NCBI RefSeq assembly: GCF_003431325.1
Contig: NZ_CP010515.1
Coordinates: 248,001 to 312,000 of the forward strand
Direction of reading: 5' to 3'
DNA from: Acidilobus sp. 7A
GTDB taxonomy: Archaea; Thermoproteota; Thermoprotei_A; Sulfolobales; Acidilobaceae
DNA: 64,000 nt
The notes beneath the pieces were generated by a model that was not told the DNA's origin, did not search any database, and was given only the letters and a program-made list of their open reading frames with translations. Made by a program: the position numbers and the translations under genes. Each line of letters starts with the position of its first letter. Within the stretch, counting starts at the first letter, position 1. Positions 43,816-53,717 of this stretch are shown here, piece after piece.

Positions 43816-45057
43816 ATGATAATCTATAGCCCTTTCATGGGGCTCTTCGCCTTCATGATGGCATACTGGTGGCTCCTCATACTGACATCAATAGCGGCCG
43901 GAGGGGCTGTGGCCGCAATGGCAGCCATAGCCCCTAAGGCTATAAAGGGCGAGCCTAAGAGCCTCTCAAGCCTTAGGGCTTCAATGGCTATAACCGCCCT
44001 AGCGATAGTCCTCGCCGGCATCGGCGTCTTCATAGGGGTAGCCTGGCTGTTCGCTTATATCTTCGGCTTCTCCTTCGGCGCCTCCGCGGGCGTGTACCTC
44101 GTAACGTCAGCGGTCATATTCACCTTCTTCATAATACTGATCCAGTGGCTCCTCTCGCCCTTCTTCATAAACTTGGCGTACAGGGCCCATCCGCCGAAGA
44201 CGCCGGAGGAGAAGAGGTACCAGGCCATGCTTGATGAGGTGGCTAAGCGCAGCCACATAAAGGCCCCGAAGCTGAGGATAGCCGAGACCAACATACCTAA
44301 CGCCTTCTCCTACGGGAGCCCTGTCTCCGGGAGCTACGTGGCCGTTACAAGGGGGCTCCTCAACCTGATGCCTGACGAGGAGGTTGAGGCCGTGCTGGGC
44401 CACGAGGTCGGCCACCTGAGGCACAGGGACGTCTCCTGGATACTGGCCCTGAGCGTCATACCTCTGGCGGTCTACTACCTGGGGCAGATGCTTATCTGGA
44501 GCGGGTTCTTCGGCGGCATGGGCGGAGGAGGTGAGGGTAGGGGCAGAAACGGAGGAGGCGGCGGGGGAGCCCTGTTGCTGGCGCTCGTAGGCATAGTACT
44601 TGTTATGGCCGGCGTCGTCTTCAGGTTCCTTGTAGGCAACTTCAACAGGCTGAGGGAGTACTACGCTGACGCAAACAGCGCCATGGTTACCTCGCCGAGG
44701 AGGATACAGAGGGCCCTCGCGCGCCTGCACATAGCTGTTGAAGGCAACTCCTACTTCAAGCACCAGGTCAACTCGAGCACAGGCTCAACCCTTAAGGCCC
44801 TGTTCATAGTGGCGCCCTTCGTCGAGATAAACGGCGGCTTCCTCTACGAGCCAGACGAGGACGCGTGGCCCTGGAGAAGGAGGATGGAGCCTGACCTGAG
44901 CAGGTACAGGAACTACGACGTCGATCAGCTGATAGAGAGGATAAAGAACGAGAAGACGGACCCCGTGCAGGAGATCTTCGCCACTCACCCGCCGATACCA
45001 AAGAGGCTGAGGTTCATAGACAACATAAAGTACACGGTGAACCCTCTAGAGGCCTGA
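43816..45057 (+). CDS. htpX: HtpX-like M48 zinc metalloprotease
   Basis: Membrane protease, 413 residues. Two N-terminal membrane helices, the zinc site LGHEVGHLRHRD (about residues 195-206) with the third ligand in EYYADANSA, two more helices around the Gly-rich loop GGMGGGGEGRGRNGGGGGG. Removes damaged membrane proteins. ATG 43816; TATA-like GTTTTTAAGCG about 45 bases upstream. Confidence 0.92.
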   Translation: MIIYSPFMGLFAFMMAYWWLLILTSIAAGGAVAAMAAIAPKAIKGEPKSLSSLRASMAITALAIVLAGIGVFIGVAWLFAYIFGFSFGASAGVYLVTSAVIFTFFIILIQWLLSPFFINLAYRAHPPKTPEEKRYQAMLDEVAKRSHIKAPKLRIAETNIPNAFSYGSPVSGSYVAVTRGLLNLMPDEEVEAVLGHEVGHLRHRDVSWILALSVIPLAVYYLGQMLIWSGFFGGMGGGGEGRGRNGGGGGGALLLALVGIVLVMAGVVFRFLVGNFNRLREYYADANSAMVTSPRRIQRALARLHIAVEGNSYFKHQVNSSTGSTLKALFIVAPFVEINGGFLYEPDEDAWPWRRRMEPDLSRYRNYDVDQLIERIKNEKTDPVQEIFATHPPIPKRLRFIDNIKYTVNPLEA

Positions 45058-45187
45058 CTTTAAGAGTTCTAAAGGGACTTCGCGACCTTTTTAGGCATTC
45101 TTAACGCTGGCCATTCCTAATTGCAGCGTGGGTTCCTGAGGGATAGGGCCCTTAATAGGCCGCAGCCCTAAAGGTACATCTAAGGGG

Positions 45188-48135
45188 CTGAACCTGACGC
45201 CTGAGGGAGACAGCAAGGGAAAAAGGAAGCCGAACCTAGATGACTTCCTGAAGGAACTTGAGAGGGCGATAAACCAGGAGGGCGCCAGGAGGGAGGAGCC
45301 GGGCAGCGACAGGGGCGAGCAGGCCAAGCGCCAGGAGGAGCCTACGCGGAGCGCTAAGCCAGGCGAGGCGCCCAGCAAGAGGCACAGGAACATCCTTGAC
45401 TTCATGGAGGAGGGCACAACGGCGCAGAGGACGGAGGAGAAGGCAAAGAGCGAGGAGGCGCAAAGAAGGCTGAGCAGCCTCAGAGCGCCGTTGAGAGCCT
45501 GCAGGGCGCCCAGCAGAGGGTGCAGGCCCCTCAGGCTGAGGAGCCGCGGTGGTCCGCCGAGGCGGAGAGGTACAGGTGGTACGAGGAGTCGAGCGACTTC
45601 GCAGTTGAGGCCCCCAAGGGCTCAGGAGCCGTCCCCTGGTGGCTCTACCAGCACGAGATCTACTCCTCCCAGGCGTCAGGCTACCTGATTGAGGTGAGGT
45701 ACGAGGGGGACCTGGGCAGGGCCGTGGCCTTCCTCTACGACCCTGAGAGGGGGCAGGTGGTCAAGTGGGCCGACAGGACTGGCCACAAGCCGTACTTCCT
45801 CACCAACATGTCACTCACTGATGAGGGCAAGGCTCCCATTGACTTAACTAAGTACAAGTCCTTCAGCAACCTGGCGGTCGTAACGAAGAGGGACCCCATA
45901 ACCAACAGGGACGTCAAGCTGCTCAAGATAGTGACGAACGACCCCCTCGCCGTCAAGACCCTAAGGTCCGTGCTAGCTCAGAAGGGCTACAGGGTCTGGG
46001 AGGCCGACATAAAGTACTTCCTCAACTACATCTACGACAACCAGCTGATACCCGGCATGCCATACGACGTCGCTGACTCCTGGAGGCCTAGGTCGTGGAG
46101 GCACAGCGAGGAGCTGGAGAAGCTGATAGAGGGCTCATTCACGGAGGACCTCAAGGAAATAGCGCTTGAGTGGCAGTACATATTCGAGGAGCCTTCGCCA
46201 AAGGTGCCTAAGGTTGCCTTTGACGTGGAGGTCATAGCCCCCGGCGAGGGCCACTTCCCAGACCCTAAGGCTGCTGACATGCCTGTGATGAGCGTCTCCA
46301 TAGTTGACGACGCGGGCAGGAGGTCCGTGCTACTGCTAGCGAGGCCTGGCAGCAAGTTCAGCGGAAAGGTTAACGTTGATGGTGAGGTCGAGCTGTTTGA
46401 CAGCGAGAGGGCAATGCTCCTTGAGCTCCTGAGGAGGCTCAGCCGCTACGCCGTAATCTTCACGTTCAACGGTGACAACTTCGACCTACCCTACGTCTAC
46501 AACAGGCTGATAAACCTGGGCGTGAGCCCGGACGACATACCTATAACCTTCCTTCAGGACTACGTGACCTTCAAGGGAAGGCCTCACGTTGACCTGCACA
46601 GGTTCTTTGACATAAAGGCTCTGCAGACCTATGCGTTTGGCAACAAGTACAGGGAGAAGAGCCTTGAGGCTGTGTCTGAGGCCCTCCTAGGGCAGACCAA
46701 GAAGGAGCTTAGCACTTTCCTCAACTACGTTGACCTTGACGAGCTCGCTGCCTACAACCTGCAGGACTCCGTGCTTACCATGGGCCTCGTCACCTTTAAC
46801 AATGAGCTCGCCTGGAACCTTCTCGTGCTCCTGATGAGAATAAGCAAGTCAGGCCTCGAGGAGGTCTCCCGCTCCCAGGTCTCGGCCTGGGTAAGGAGCA
46901 CCCTCTACTGGGAGCACAGGAAGAGGGGCCTCCTGATACCAAGCAGGGAAGACATAGATGTCATGATAGGGAAGCAGGCGCCGAGGAGCGCGGCTATAAT
47001 AAAGGACAAGAAGTACAGGGGCGCCATAGTGCTCCAGCCCCCACAGGGGGTCTTCTTTAACATAGTCGTGCTAGACTTCGCCAGCCTGTACCCCTCCGTC
47101 ATAAGGAACTGGAACCTCAGCTATGAGACCGTTGACAACCCCTACTGCCAGAAGTACGTTGAGGCGCCAGAGGTTGGGCACCGGATATGCATGGACAGGA
47201 AGGGCATATCAAGTCAGCTGGTGGGCCTTCTGAGGGACTTCAGGGTCAAGGTCTACAAGAGGAGGGCCAAGGACAAGAACCTGAGCGATGCCGAGAAGCT
47301 CTGGTACGACACCGTGCAGGCCGCTATGAAGGTCTACATAAACGCCAGCTACGGCGTCTTTGGCAACGAGTCCTTCGCACTCTACAGCCTCCCCGTGGCT
47401 GAGAGCGTCACTGCAATAGGCAGGGCGACGTTGCTTGAGACCCTGCGCAAGGCCAGCGAGCTGAACCTCCACATACTCTACGGCGACACTGACAGCCTCT
47501 TCGTCTGGGACCCACCCAAGGACGCCCTCAACAATGTCATAAAGTACGCGCAGGAGAAGCTAGGCATGGACCTTGAGATAGACAAGACCTTCAGAATAGT
47601 GCTCTTCAGCGGCCTCAAGAAGAACTACGTTGGCTTTGATAACAGCGGCTACGTTATAAAGGGCATGGTAGCAAAGAAGAGCAACACCCCTGAGTTCATA
47701 AAGTCCGAGACGAGCGACATCATGAAGATACTGAGTTCCATGCAGGGCCCCGAGGACCTGGAGAAGACCCTTGACCTGCTGAGGGGGAAGGTCCAGGAGA
47801 TATACACTAAGCTTAGGAGGAGGGAGTACACGCTCGACCAGCTTACCATATCAGTGATGCTCAGCAAGGACCCGATGGAGTATAAGAAGAACACCCCGCA
47901 GCACGTTAAGGCCGCGCTCCTGCTTATGAACGAGGGCGTGCCCATAAACAAGGGAGACATAATATCGTTCGTGAAGACAAAAGACAAGGTCGGGGTCAAG
48001 CCAGTGAGGCTGGCGAGGCTCTCGGACGTTGACACCTCCAAGTACCTGGAGTACGTCAGATCCGCCTTTGAGCAGTTCCTCCTGGCCTTTGGGGTCAGGT
48101 GGGACGAGATGGCTGGCGTCAAGAAGCTGATATGA
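45188..48135 (+). CDS. polB1: Family B DNA polymerase PolB1, N-terminal tail frameshifted, start unclear
   Basis: Replicative polymerase with proofreading, about 980 residues if read through. Exo motifs FDVEVIAPGEG, TFNGDNFDLPY, YNLQDS; polymerase motifs DFASLYPSV, NASYGVFG, YGDTDSLF, and the uracil-sensing type N-domain (HKPYFLTNM). The uninterrupted frame starts at GTG 45520, but the upstream frame encodes a charged tail with RKPNLDDFLKEL and RHRNILDFMEEG. One added A in the run at 45462-45464 joins it to the polymerase frame. No ATG/GTG/TTG precedes this tail; CTG 45188 is the first plausible codon after a TATA-like TTAATAGG. Confidence 0.92.
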
Positions 48136-48197
48136 GCGTCAGGCCTCACACGGCTCCTCATCCCTGAAGTCAGGCCGAAGTCGCTCCTCATCCGCCT
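48136..48197 (-). ncRNA. C/D box sRNA candidate
   Basis: Immediately past the polB1 stop, minus strand: C-type box GGATGA (48193-48188), 14-base guide GGAGCGACTTCGGC, D' CTGA (48173-48170), spacer, C' GGATGA (48163-48158), 15-base guide GGAGCCGTGTGAGGC, D CTGA (48142-48139). The two halves are almost symmetric, as in archaeal box C/D RNAs bound by L7Ae, Nop5 and fibrillarin. Both C boxes read GGATGA rather than RUGAUGA. Targets not determined. Confidence 0.6.
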
Positions 48198-48282
48198 TGC
48201 CTTTGTTGGCAACGATCGCCTAAAAGTCCTTCCTATAATATATCAAAAATAAATGATATTAATTGAAAAAGCTGTGCTGTCT

Positions 48283-48801
48283 TTACTTGGGGCTCCTTAT
48301 ACCCCACAGCTTCCTGGCCGTGACCTTGAGGCCAGCGCTTATGGCGTCAAGTATCTTGGGGTTGAGCTGCATCCTTGTCCTGGCGGGCGGCGGCGATATC
48401 TTGCTGAGCTGGAGGCCCAGGCTAAGCACCGAGGAGAGGACCTCGCGGGAGCCTGGGTACTTGGCGCCACCTATGAGGCCAGCGAAGTAGGGCGCCCAGG
48501 CCGTCGGGTCCCTGCTCCTCCTAGTTATTACTAGGAAGCCGCCGACAGCGGCGCCGACCTCAGGCTTCAGTCTGTATGAAGTGTAGTTCCCCGTGCTGGA
48601 CTCCTCCTCTATGTAGTTGCCCTGCCTGAGGGCAGACGATATCATGTCAAAGAGCTGCTGGGCCTTCCTGCCGCCTATCCTGACGAGAGTGGCCTCCCTG
48701 CCCTGGGATCCGGGGCCCCTGAACTGAATCACTAGGCCCCTGGCAGTCTTCCTGAGCACTAGCCTGTACGTCACGGGCTTTGAGCTCTCCTCAGCCGCCA
48801 A
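48283..48801 (-). CDS. Hypothetical protein, 172 residues
   Basis: Soluble mixed alpha/beta protein: YRLVLRKTARGLVIQFRG, a conserved-looking PTAWAPYFAGLIGG, and a basic C-terminus (LKVTARKLWGIRSPK). TTG 48801 has GAGGTGAGC upstream. Not recognised; the basic end and position after polB1 would allow nucleic-acid binding, but nothing proves it. Confidence 0.7.
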   Translation of the reverse strand: MAAEESSKPVTYRLVLRKTARGLVIQFRGPGSQGREATLVRIGGRKAQQLFDMISSALRQGNYIEEESSTGNYTSYRLKPEVGAAVGGFLVITRRSRDPTAWAPYFAGLIGGAKYPGSREVLSSVLSLGLQLSKISPPPARTRMQLNPKILDAISAGLKVTARKLWGIRSPK

Positions 48802-48943
48802 CCTAGCTCACCTCTACTACTCAGCAGCACAGTGGTAGCCAGCTAAATTATAGTTTTCCTCCCGGAAGCCAGGAGTATCATTTATGTGAAAAAGCGCCTG
48901 GAAATACCGTTACGTGAGACCTAAAGGCTAAGGCTCTCAGGGT

Positions 48944-50449
48944 TCAGCGGGGCCTCCACCCCACGGCGTAAGCTACAGCCGTGCCGAGACCCACCACGGC
49001 AAGGTTAATGGCAAGCGACGTCATGCCTATGTAGACTTGGTAGCCAAATATCGGGTATGTCGAGCTGACTAGCGGGCCGAAGTGGTTTGCATAGAGGAGC
49101 AGCATGATTCCTGAAAGCATCCCTGCAGCCCAACCTGCTATCAGGGAGTACCTTTCAATCTTCCTGGTGAGAAGCCCAAGGAAAACAGGGGGCAACGTCT
49201 GCAGTATTATGATGCCTCCCGTGAGCTGGAGCTGTATCGCGTAGGTCAGTGGAGTGGCGAAGACGAAGCCCAGGGCCAGGAACTTGAAGACCACCGCCGC
49301 CCACTGGGCTGCCTTTGTCTCGCCCTTCTCGCTCAGCCTGTGAAATGGCTCTATCACGTTTCTTACCAGGAGGTTGGCCTGAGCTATTGCCATTATTGCA
49401 GCAGGTACCATGCCTCCCACAAATATACCTAGAAGCACCAGGCCTGCGAACCATGACGGGAGCAACGTAGCGGAAAGCGCAGGCACCACCAGCAGGCCCC
49501 TCTCCGCTGCCGGGAACTGGGTCAGGAACTTCATTGTGGCGGGCGAGCCGTAGACCAGTATCCCGAGGAGGGCCAGTATGGCCAAACCTATACCATAGAC
49601 TGGAAGCAAGGCAGTGCTGTACCTGAGGGATTTCCTCGACTCGGCGCTCAGCGAGCCGTTGATACTGTGCGGGTAGAGGTAGAGCGCCAGCGCGCTCCCT
49701 ATGAAGAGGCTCTCATACGCTGGCGTGAATGCCGCCTTAAGCGTCTCCACGCCACTTGCAAGCTTGTGCTGGGCCGCTGCGCTGAATGCCGTCGAGAAGC
49801 CCCCCTTTATGGAGAGCGGCACGATCACTATTAGCGATATCACGCCGAGCCAGACTAGGGCGTCCTTAAGCACGGCCCCGAGGGCTGAGCCCCTGAGCCC
49901 GCTGGTGTAAGTGAACGCGGCAAGTATTGCGAAGGCTATTAGCAAAGCTACCTCAGAAACAACCCTTGCGCTTGAGACGCCCGCCATCATGACCTCAAGC
50001 ACGACCCTCATGCCATCTATCTGGAGGGCTATGTAGGGCAGCTCCGCCACTATGCCAGTCAGGGCAACCAGTATAGCAAGGGTCACGGAGTTAAACTGGT
50101 CCTGAACGAAGTCAGCTGCAGTTATGTAGCCCCTCTCCCTTGACTTGTCCCAGAGCATTCCCATGAAGAGCATCGCCAAGGCGAACGTTAGTGAGACGTA
50201 GGGCACCGCGAAGAAAGCTAGGGCCCCCTTAGCGTATTCGAGGGACGGAACGGCAACGAACGTGTAAGCTGTGTATAGGTCAGCGCCTATGAGGAACCAG
50301 GCCAGGAATACCCCGAGCCTCCTCCCAGCCAGAGCCCACTCGTGAAGCTGGGCTAGGTTACCCCTCCTCCATCTGGCCCCATAGAAGCCGAGGAAGACGA
50401 AGAGCGCGAAGACCGTCCAGAAGGTAATCCAGCCCGCCAGGCCCAGCAA
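48944..50449 (-). CDS. Sodium:solute symporter-family transporter
   Basis: Membrane symporter of the SSS family, 501 residues, about 13 helices. Marks: GADLYTAYTFVAVPSLEYAKG, TSGLRGSALGAVLKDALVW and GMVPAAIMAIAQANLLVRN, which includes the sodium-binding helix 8 region. Paired with a DUF3311 protein as in MctP monocarboxylate systems, so a small organic acid is the likely substrate. TTG 50449 follows the DUF3311 stop by six bases. Confidence 0.87.
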   Translation of the reverse strand: MLGLAGWITFWTVFALFVFLGFYGARWRRGNLAQLHEWALAGRRLGVFLAWFLIGADLYTAYTFVAVPSLEYAKGALAFFAVPYVSLTFALAMLFMGMLWDKSRERGYITAADFVQDQFNSVTLAILVALTGIVAELPYIALQIDGMRVVLEVMMAGVSSARVVSEVALLIAFAILAAFTYTSGLRGSALGAVLKDALVWLGVISLIVIVPLSIKGGFSTAFSAAAQHKLASGVETLKAAFTPAYESLFIGSALALYLYPHSINGSLSAESRKSLRYSTALLPVYGIGLAILALLGILVYGSPATMKFLTQFPAAERGLLVVPALSATLLPSWFAGLVLLGIFVGGMVPAAIMAIAQANLLVRNVIEPFHRLSEKGETKAAQWAAVVFKFLALGFVFATPLTYAIQLQLTGGIIILQTLPPVFLGLLTRKIERYSLIAGWAAGMLSGIMLLLYANHFGPLVSSTYPIFGYQVYIGMTSLAINLAVVGLGTAVAYAVGWRPR

Positions 50450-50455
50450 AGCGTC

Positions 50456-50683
50456 TCACCTCTCCCCACTACGGCTTAAGCCGCGCTCCCATATTATGGC
50501 GGCCGCTATGTAGAGAACTGCAGATATTGCCAGCCAGAGGGTCTGGGACCAGTAGAAGAAGGAGACGCCGCCAAGCGATGGGCTCACCATGTTGTAAGCT
50601 GGGTAGGTCATGTAGTACACGAGCGGTATGAGCAGAAGTACAGCTATAGCGACCTTCTCACGCGTGGTAAGCTTACCACCCAT
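50456..50683 (-). CDS. DUF3311 small membrane protein, symporter partner
   Basis: 75 residues with two membrane helices (VAIAVLLLIPLVYYMTYPAY; TLWLAISAVLYIAAAIIWE). DUF3311 proteins sit directly before SSS symporters and probably form a complex with them. ATG 50683 follows GGTGGTGGGC; a TATA-like CAAATATACTG at 50726-50736 serves the pair. Confidence 0.8.
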   Translation of the reverse strand: MGGKLTTREKVAIAVLLLIPLVYYMTYPAYNMVSPSLGGVSFFYWSQTLWLAISAVLYIAAAIIWERGLSRSGER

Positions 50684-50845
50684 AATAAGCCCACCACCCT
50701 ATATTATGCCATTCTAAGCTAACAGTATATTTGCTTTTAGTTTGTAATATATATACTTGATAAAGCACTACAGCGTTTTGCTAAAAATTACCACGTCCAG
50801 GCAAGATTTGACTGAAGGGCCTAGAGCTTAAGGAGAGATTTAAGC

Positions 50846-51094
50846 TTGACGAAGCATCAGACGTGGGGGTTAACTTTGAGCGCTGGTGAGGAGGGCCGCA
50901 GGCGCCTTACAATTAAGGACATAAACGGCCTGTGGATAGAGTATGACAAGCAGAGCGACACCCTTTACATAGGCTTCGGCGAGGGTGAGGCCGAGGAAAG
51001 CTTTATGCTTGACGACGGAACTATAGTCAACGTGAGCGATGATGAGCTGATAAGCATCGTAATTCAGAACGCCAGCGAGAGACTTAATCTCTGA
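50846..51094 (+). CDS. DUF2283-like small protein
   Basis: 82 residues: GLWIEYDKQSDTLYIGFG and SFMLDDGTIVNVSDDELISI, the DUF2283 fold of strands. Function unknown. TTG 50846 or TTG at 50876 could be the start. It overlaps the next, convergent gene by 11 bases. Confidence 0.65.
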   Translation: MTKHQTWGLTLSAGEEGRRRLTIKDINGLWIEYDKQSDTLYIGFGEGEAEESFMLDDGTIVNVSDDELISIVIQNASERLNL

Positions 51095-51536
51095 AGTTCC
51101 CAGCGCTTGAGGAGACTGTTATTAGGGCGTCCTGAAGAGCCCTCACGAGCCTCTCAAGTCTCTCAAAGTCACCCCTGACGTCAACGAACCTGCTGGCCTG
51201 CTCCAGCGTCTCCCTCTCCCTCCTCGAGCCGGCCATGATATAGTAACCTAGCAGCGCCTCAAAGTCCTGGCTCCTGGCGAGGCAGCAGCTGGCAATCATG
51301 CTGTACTCGTCCACCGCCTTCTCAATGCTATCCCTTACGTTCCTGAGCGATACCAGGTACTCGCTGAGCTGTCCCAGGGCCTCCTCCCTGTCCCCCTCGC
51401 GGAGCGCCATGTAGAGGTTAAGCTGCTCCCTTAACCTCTCCACCAGGTCAGCGTGCTCCTGGAGGGCCTGGGCTACCCTAGTGACGCTGAACTGAAGCAG
51501 GCCCTCGACGTTGCTGCACTTTACCTCGCAGCTCAT
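51084..51536 (-). CDS. Helical hypothetical protein downstream of glyS
   Basis: 150 residues, almost fully helical with heptad-like repeats (HADLVERLREQLNLYMAL; REEALGQLSEYLVSLRNV), PhoU-like in feel. Four cysteines, two near the start (CEVKC) and a CC pair. Start ATG overlaps the stop of the preceding gene (TGATG), so it is translationally coupled to it. Not recognised. Confidence 0.65.
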   Translation of the reverse strand: MSCEVKCSNVEGLLQFSVTRVAQALQEHADLVERLREQLNLYMALREGDREEALGQLSEYLVSLRNVRDSIEKAVDEYSMIASCCLARSQDFEALLGYYIMAGSRRERETLEQASRFVDVRGDFERLERLVRALQDALITVSSSAGNFRD

Positions 51537-51883
51537 CAGCGCGGCGCCCTCACCGTGACGGTGCTCCCGTCAGCCACACCGCGCTCCTTCATCTCGTCAG
51601 GGTTAGCCCAGACGGTAGTGTCGTCCCCGATAGAGTCGTCTATGGCAACCTTGAACCTCAGCCTGAGCTTGCCGCCAACGGCAAGCTCGACCTCGTCCAC
51701 TATGCCAAGCTCTGAGGCAAGATTCTTTGAGAGCTTTATGGTGCCCTGCTCCACGCCCTGGTCATGTACGAGCTTCACCCTCTTCTCGCTGATCTTAGAC
51801 TTCTTTGAGTATATGGTCGAGGCTGAAGGTATAAATGAGAGCATCTTATTTACGTCAACCTTCTCCTGGTCGCTCGAACTCAT
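51536..51883 (-). CDS. Hypothetical protein with AbrB/double-psi-like C-terminus
   Basis: 115 residues. A charged N-terminus precedes a small beta domain: TIKLSKNLASELGIVDEVEL, LRLRFKVAIDDS, and VADGSTVTVRAPR, recalling double-psi barrels or AbrB folds. ATG 51883 begins five bases after glyS, so the unit glyS-this gene-helical protein is one operon. Unknown function. Confidence 0.65.
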   Translation of the reverse strand: MSSSDQEKVDVNKMLSFIPSASTIYSKKSKISEKRVKLVHDQGVEQGTIKLSKNLASELGIVDEVELAVGGKLRLRFKVAIDDSIGDDTTVWANPDEMKERGVADGSTVTVRAPR

Positions 51884-51888
51884 GATCT

Positions 51889-53643
51889 CTACCCTTCAGA
51901 CCTTACCGGGGTCCCGAGGCTCTCTATGTCAGCCAAGTTATAAATAAATTTCTTCAAGGCCCCTGGGGCCTCCTCCAGCTTAAGCCTTACCTGCCTCCAC
52001 GTGTCCCTGTCCCTCATAGTTACTGTGTCATCCTCAAGCGACTGGTAGTCCACGGTGAAGGCCGCTGGGACCCCTATCTCGTCAGCCCTGGCGTACCTCT
52101 TGCCTATGCTGCCGCTCTCATCGTAAATGACCGCGAAGCCGGCGGACGCCAGCCTGTCCCTCAACTCAAGCGCCTTCTGCCTGAGCCTCTCATCTCCTTC
52201 TATCAGGGGCAGCACTACGGCGTCCACGGGGGCCAGGTACCTGGGCAGCGAGAGGACCACCCTGCCCTCCCTCTCCCTGTAGGCCCTCTCAAGAGCCACG
52301 TAGAGCAGCCTGTCAGTCCCAAACGAGGGCTCAAACACGTGAGGCACGTAGGTCCTGCCGCTGACCTTCTGCTCAACCTCAACTATCTTTACCGCCGAGG
52401 CTGGGAACTCAAACTCGCCCACGACAAGCTTCCCCCTCTCCTTGAGCTGCCTCTCAGCCTCCTCGGGCGGCACCGACTCAGCAAGCCTGACGGCCTCAGA
52501 AGCCTTTGACCTAAATGTGCGGCCCGCGTACGCCAGGTCAACTATGACCTTCTTCACTTTCTCCACGCGAGGCTCCTTGTACGGCTCAAAGACGCTGAGG
52601 TCCTGTCCGCTGTACTTTATGTGGCGGCTCAGGTCGTAGTCCCCCCTGTAGGCGTACCCTGCGACCTCGACCCAGCCCCACCTCGACGTCTTTACCATCT
52701 GGTCGAAGACCTGGGTCGCGTAGTGGGCCTTCTCCTTCGGCCCCTTCTCCTCGAAGAAGGTCTCGTCCTCGGGGACCCCAATGTACTTGACAAGGTCGAG
52801 GCCAACCGCCATCCAGTAGGCCATGCAGGGGTGGGCCACTATGCCCTTCTCTATGAGCTCCCTCACTGTGAACTCCTGGGGCTCGCCGCCCTCAAGGCGC
52901 ACCTTGTACTGCCTGACCCTCAGCCTGCGGTCCATCACCTTGTCAAGGTTTGGGCACTCCTTTGACTGGGGGTCGAAGAAGAACTCCATCTCCATTATGG
53001 TGAAGTCCCTGAGCCTGATCATGCCCTGCCTTGGGCTTATCTCGTTCCTCCCTACCCTGCCTACCTGGGCTATGCCCAGTGGCATCCTGCCCCTCATAGT
53101 CTCTAGGACCCTCTTGAAGCCCAGGAACATGCCCTGGGCAAGCTCTGGCCTCACATAGCCAACGCTACCCTCATAGGGCCCTATCTGTGTCTTGAAGAGG
53201 AGGTTGAATGTCGTGACCTCCGAGAGCTCGCCGCCGCAGATGGGGCACCTTATGTTGTTCTCCCTTATCTTCCTCGTCAGCTCCTCAGGGCTCAGGCCTT
53301 CAGCGCTTACCTTGAGGGCGTCCTCAACAAGGTGGTCTGCCCTGAATATCCTGCCGCACTTCGTGCACCTGACCACGGGATCCGTGAAGCTCTCGACGTG
53401 GCCGCTGGCCTCGTAAACTATCGAGGGCCCTATGAGGGGCGTCTCTATCTCAACGACGTAGTCCTGGTGACTAAATACGAAGAGCCTCCTCCACGCGTCT
53501 ATTATCTTGCGCTTCACCGCGACCCCGTAGGGGCCTATGTCGTAGAAGCCCGCGAGTCCTCCGTATATCTCGAAGCTTGGCCAGAAGAAGCCCCTCCTCT
53601 TAGCCAGCTCCACCATCTTGTCGTAAATGTCCTGCTCCACCAT
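51889..53643 (-). CDS. glyS: Glycyl-tRNA synthetase (alpha2 type)
   Basis: Charges tRNA-Gly, 584 residues, eukaryote/archaea-type. Motifs: FYDIGPYGVAVKRKI near residue 30, RPELAQGMFLGFK, motif 2 RNEISPRQGMIRLRDFTIME, motif 3 region HVFEPSFGTDRLLYVAL, zinc-like pairs CTKC and CPIC in the insertion, and a C-terminal anticodon domain with GSIGKRYARADEIG. ATG 53643. Confidence 0.96.
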   Translation of the reverse strand: MVEQDIYDKMVELAKRRGFFWPSFEIYGGLAGFYDIGPYGVAVKRKIIDAWRRLFVFSHQDYVVEIETPLIGPSIVYEASGHVESFTDPVVRCTKCGRIFRADHLVEDALKVSAEGLSPEELTRKIRENNIRCPICGGELSEVTTFNLLFKTQIGPYEGSVGYVRPELAQGMFLGFKRVLETMRGRMPLGIAQVGRVGRNEISPRQGMIRLRDFTIMEMEFFFDPQSKECPNLDKVMDRRLRVRQYKVRLEGGEPQEFTVRELIEKGIVAHPCMAYWMAVGLDLVKYIGVPEDETFFEEKGPKEKAHYATQVFDQMVKTSRWGWVEVAGYAYRGDYDLSRHIKYSGQDLSVFEPYKEPRVEKVKKVIVDLAYAGRTFRSKASEAVRLAESVPPEEAERQLKERGKLVVGEFEFPASAVKIVEVEQKVSGRTYVPHVFEPSFGTDRLLYVALERAYREREGRVVLSLPRYLAPVDAVVLPLIEGDERLRQKALELRDRLASAGFAVIYDESGSIGKRYARADEIGVPAAFTVDYQSLEDDTVTMRDRDTWRQVRLKLEEAPGALKKFIYNLADIESLGTPVRSEG

Positions 53644-53717
53644 CTTGGCCGCTACCTCGGCTACACCCTGTGTATGAGGTTTTAATCTATTGTAGTGGCA
53701 ATAGCTGGGAAAGGACC

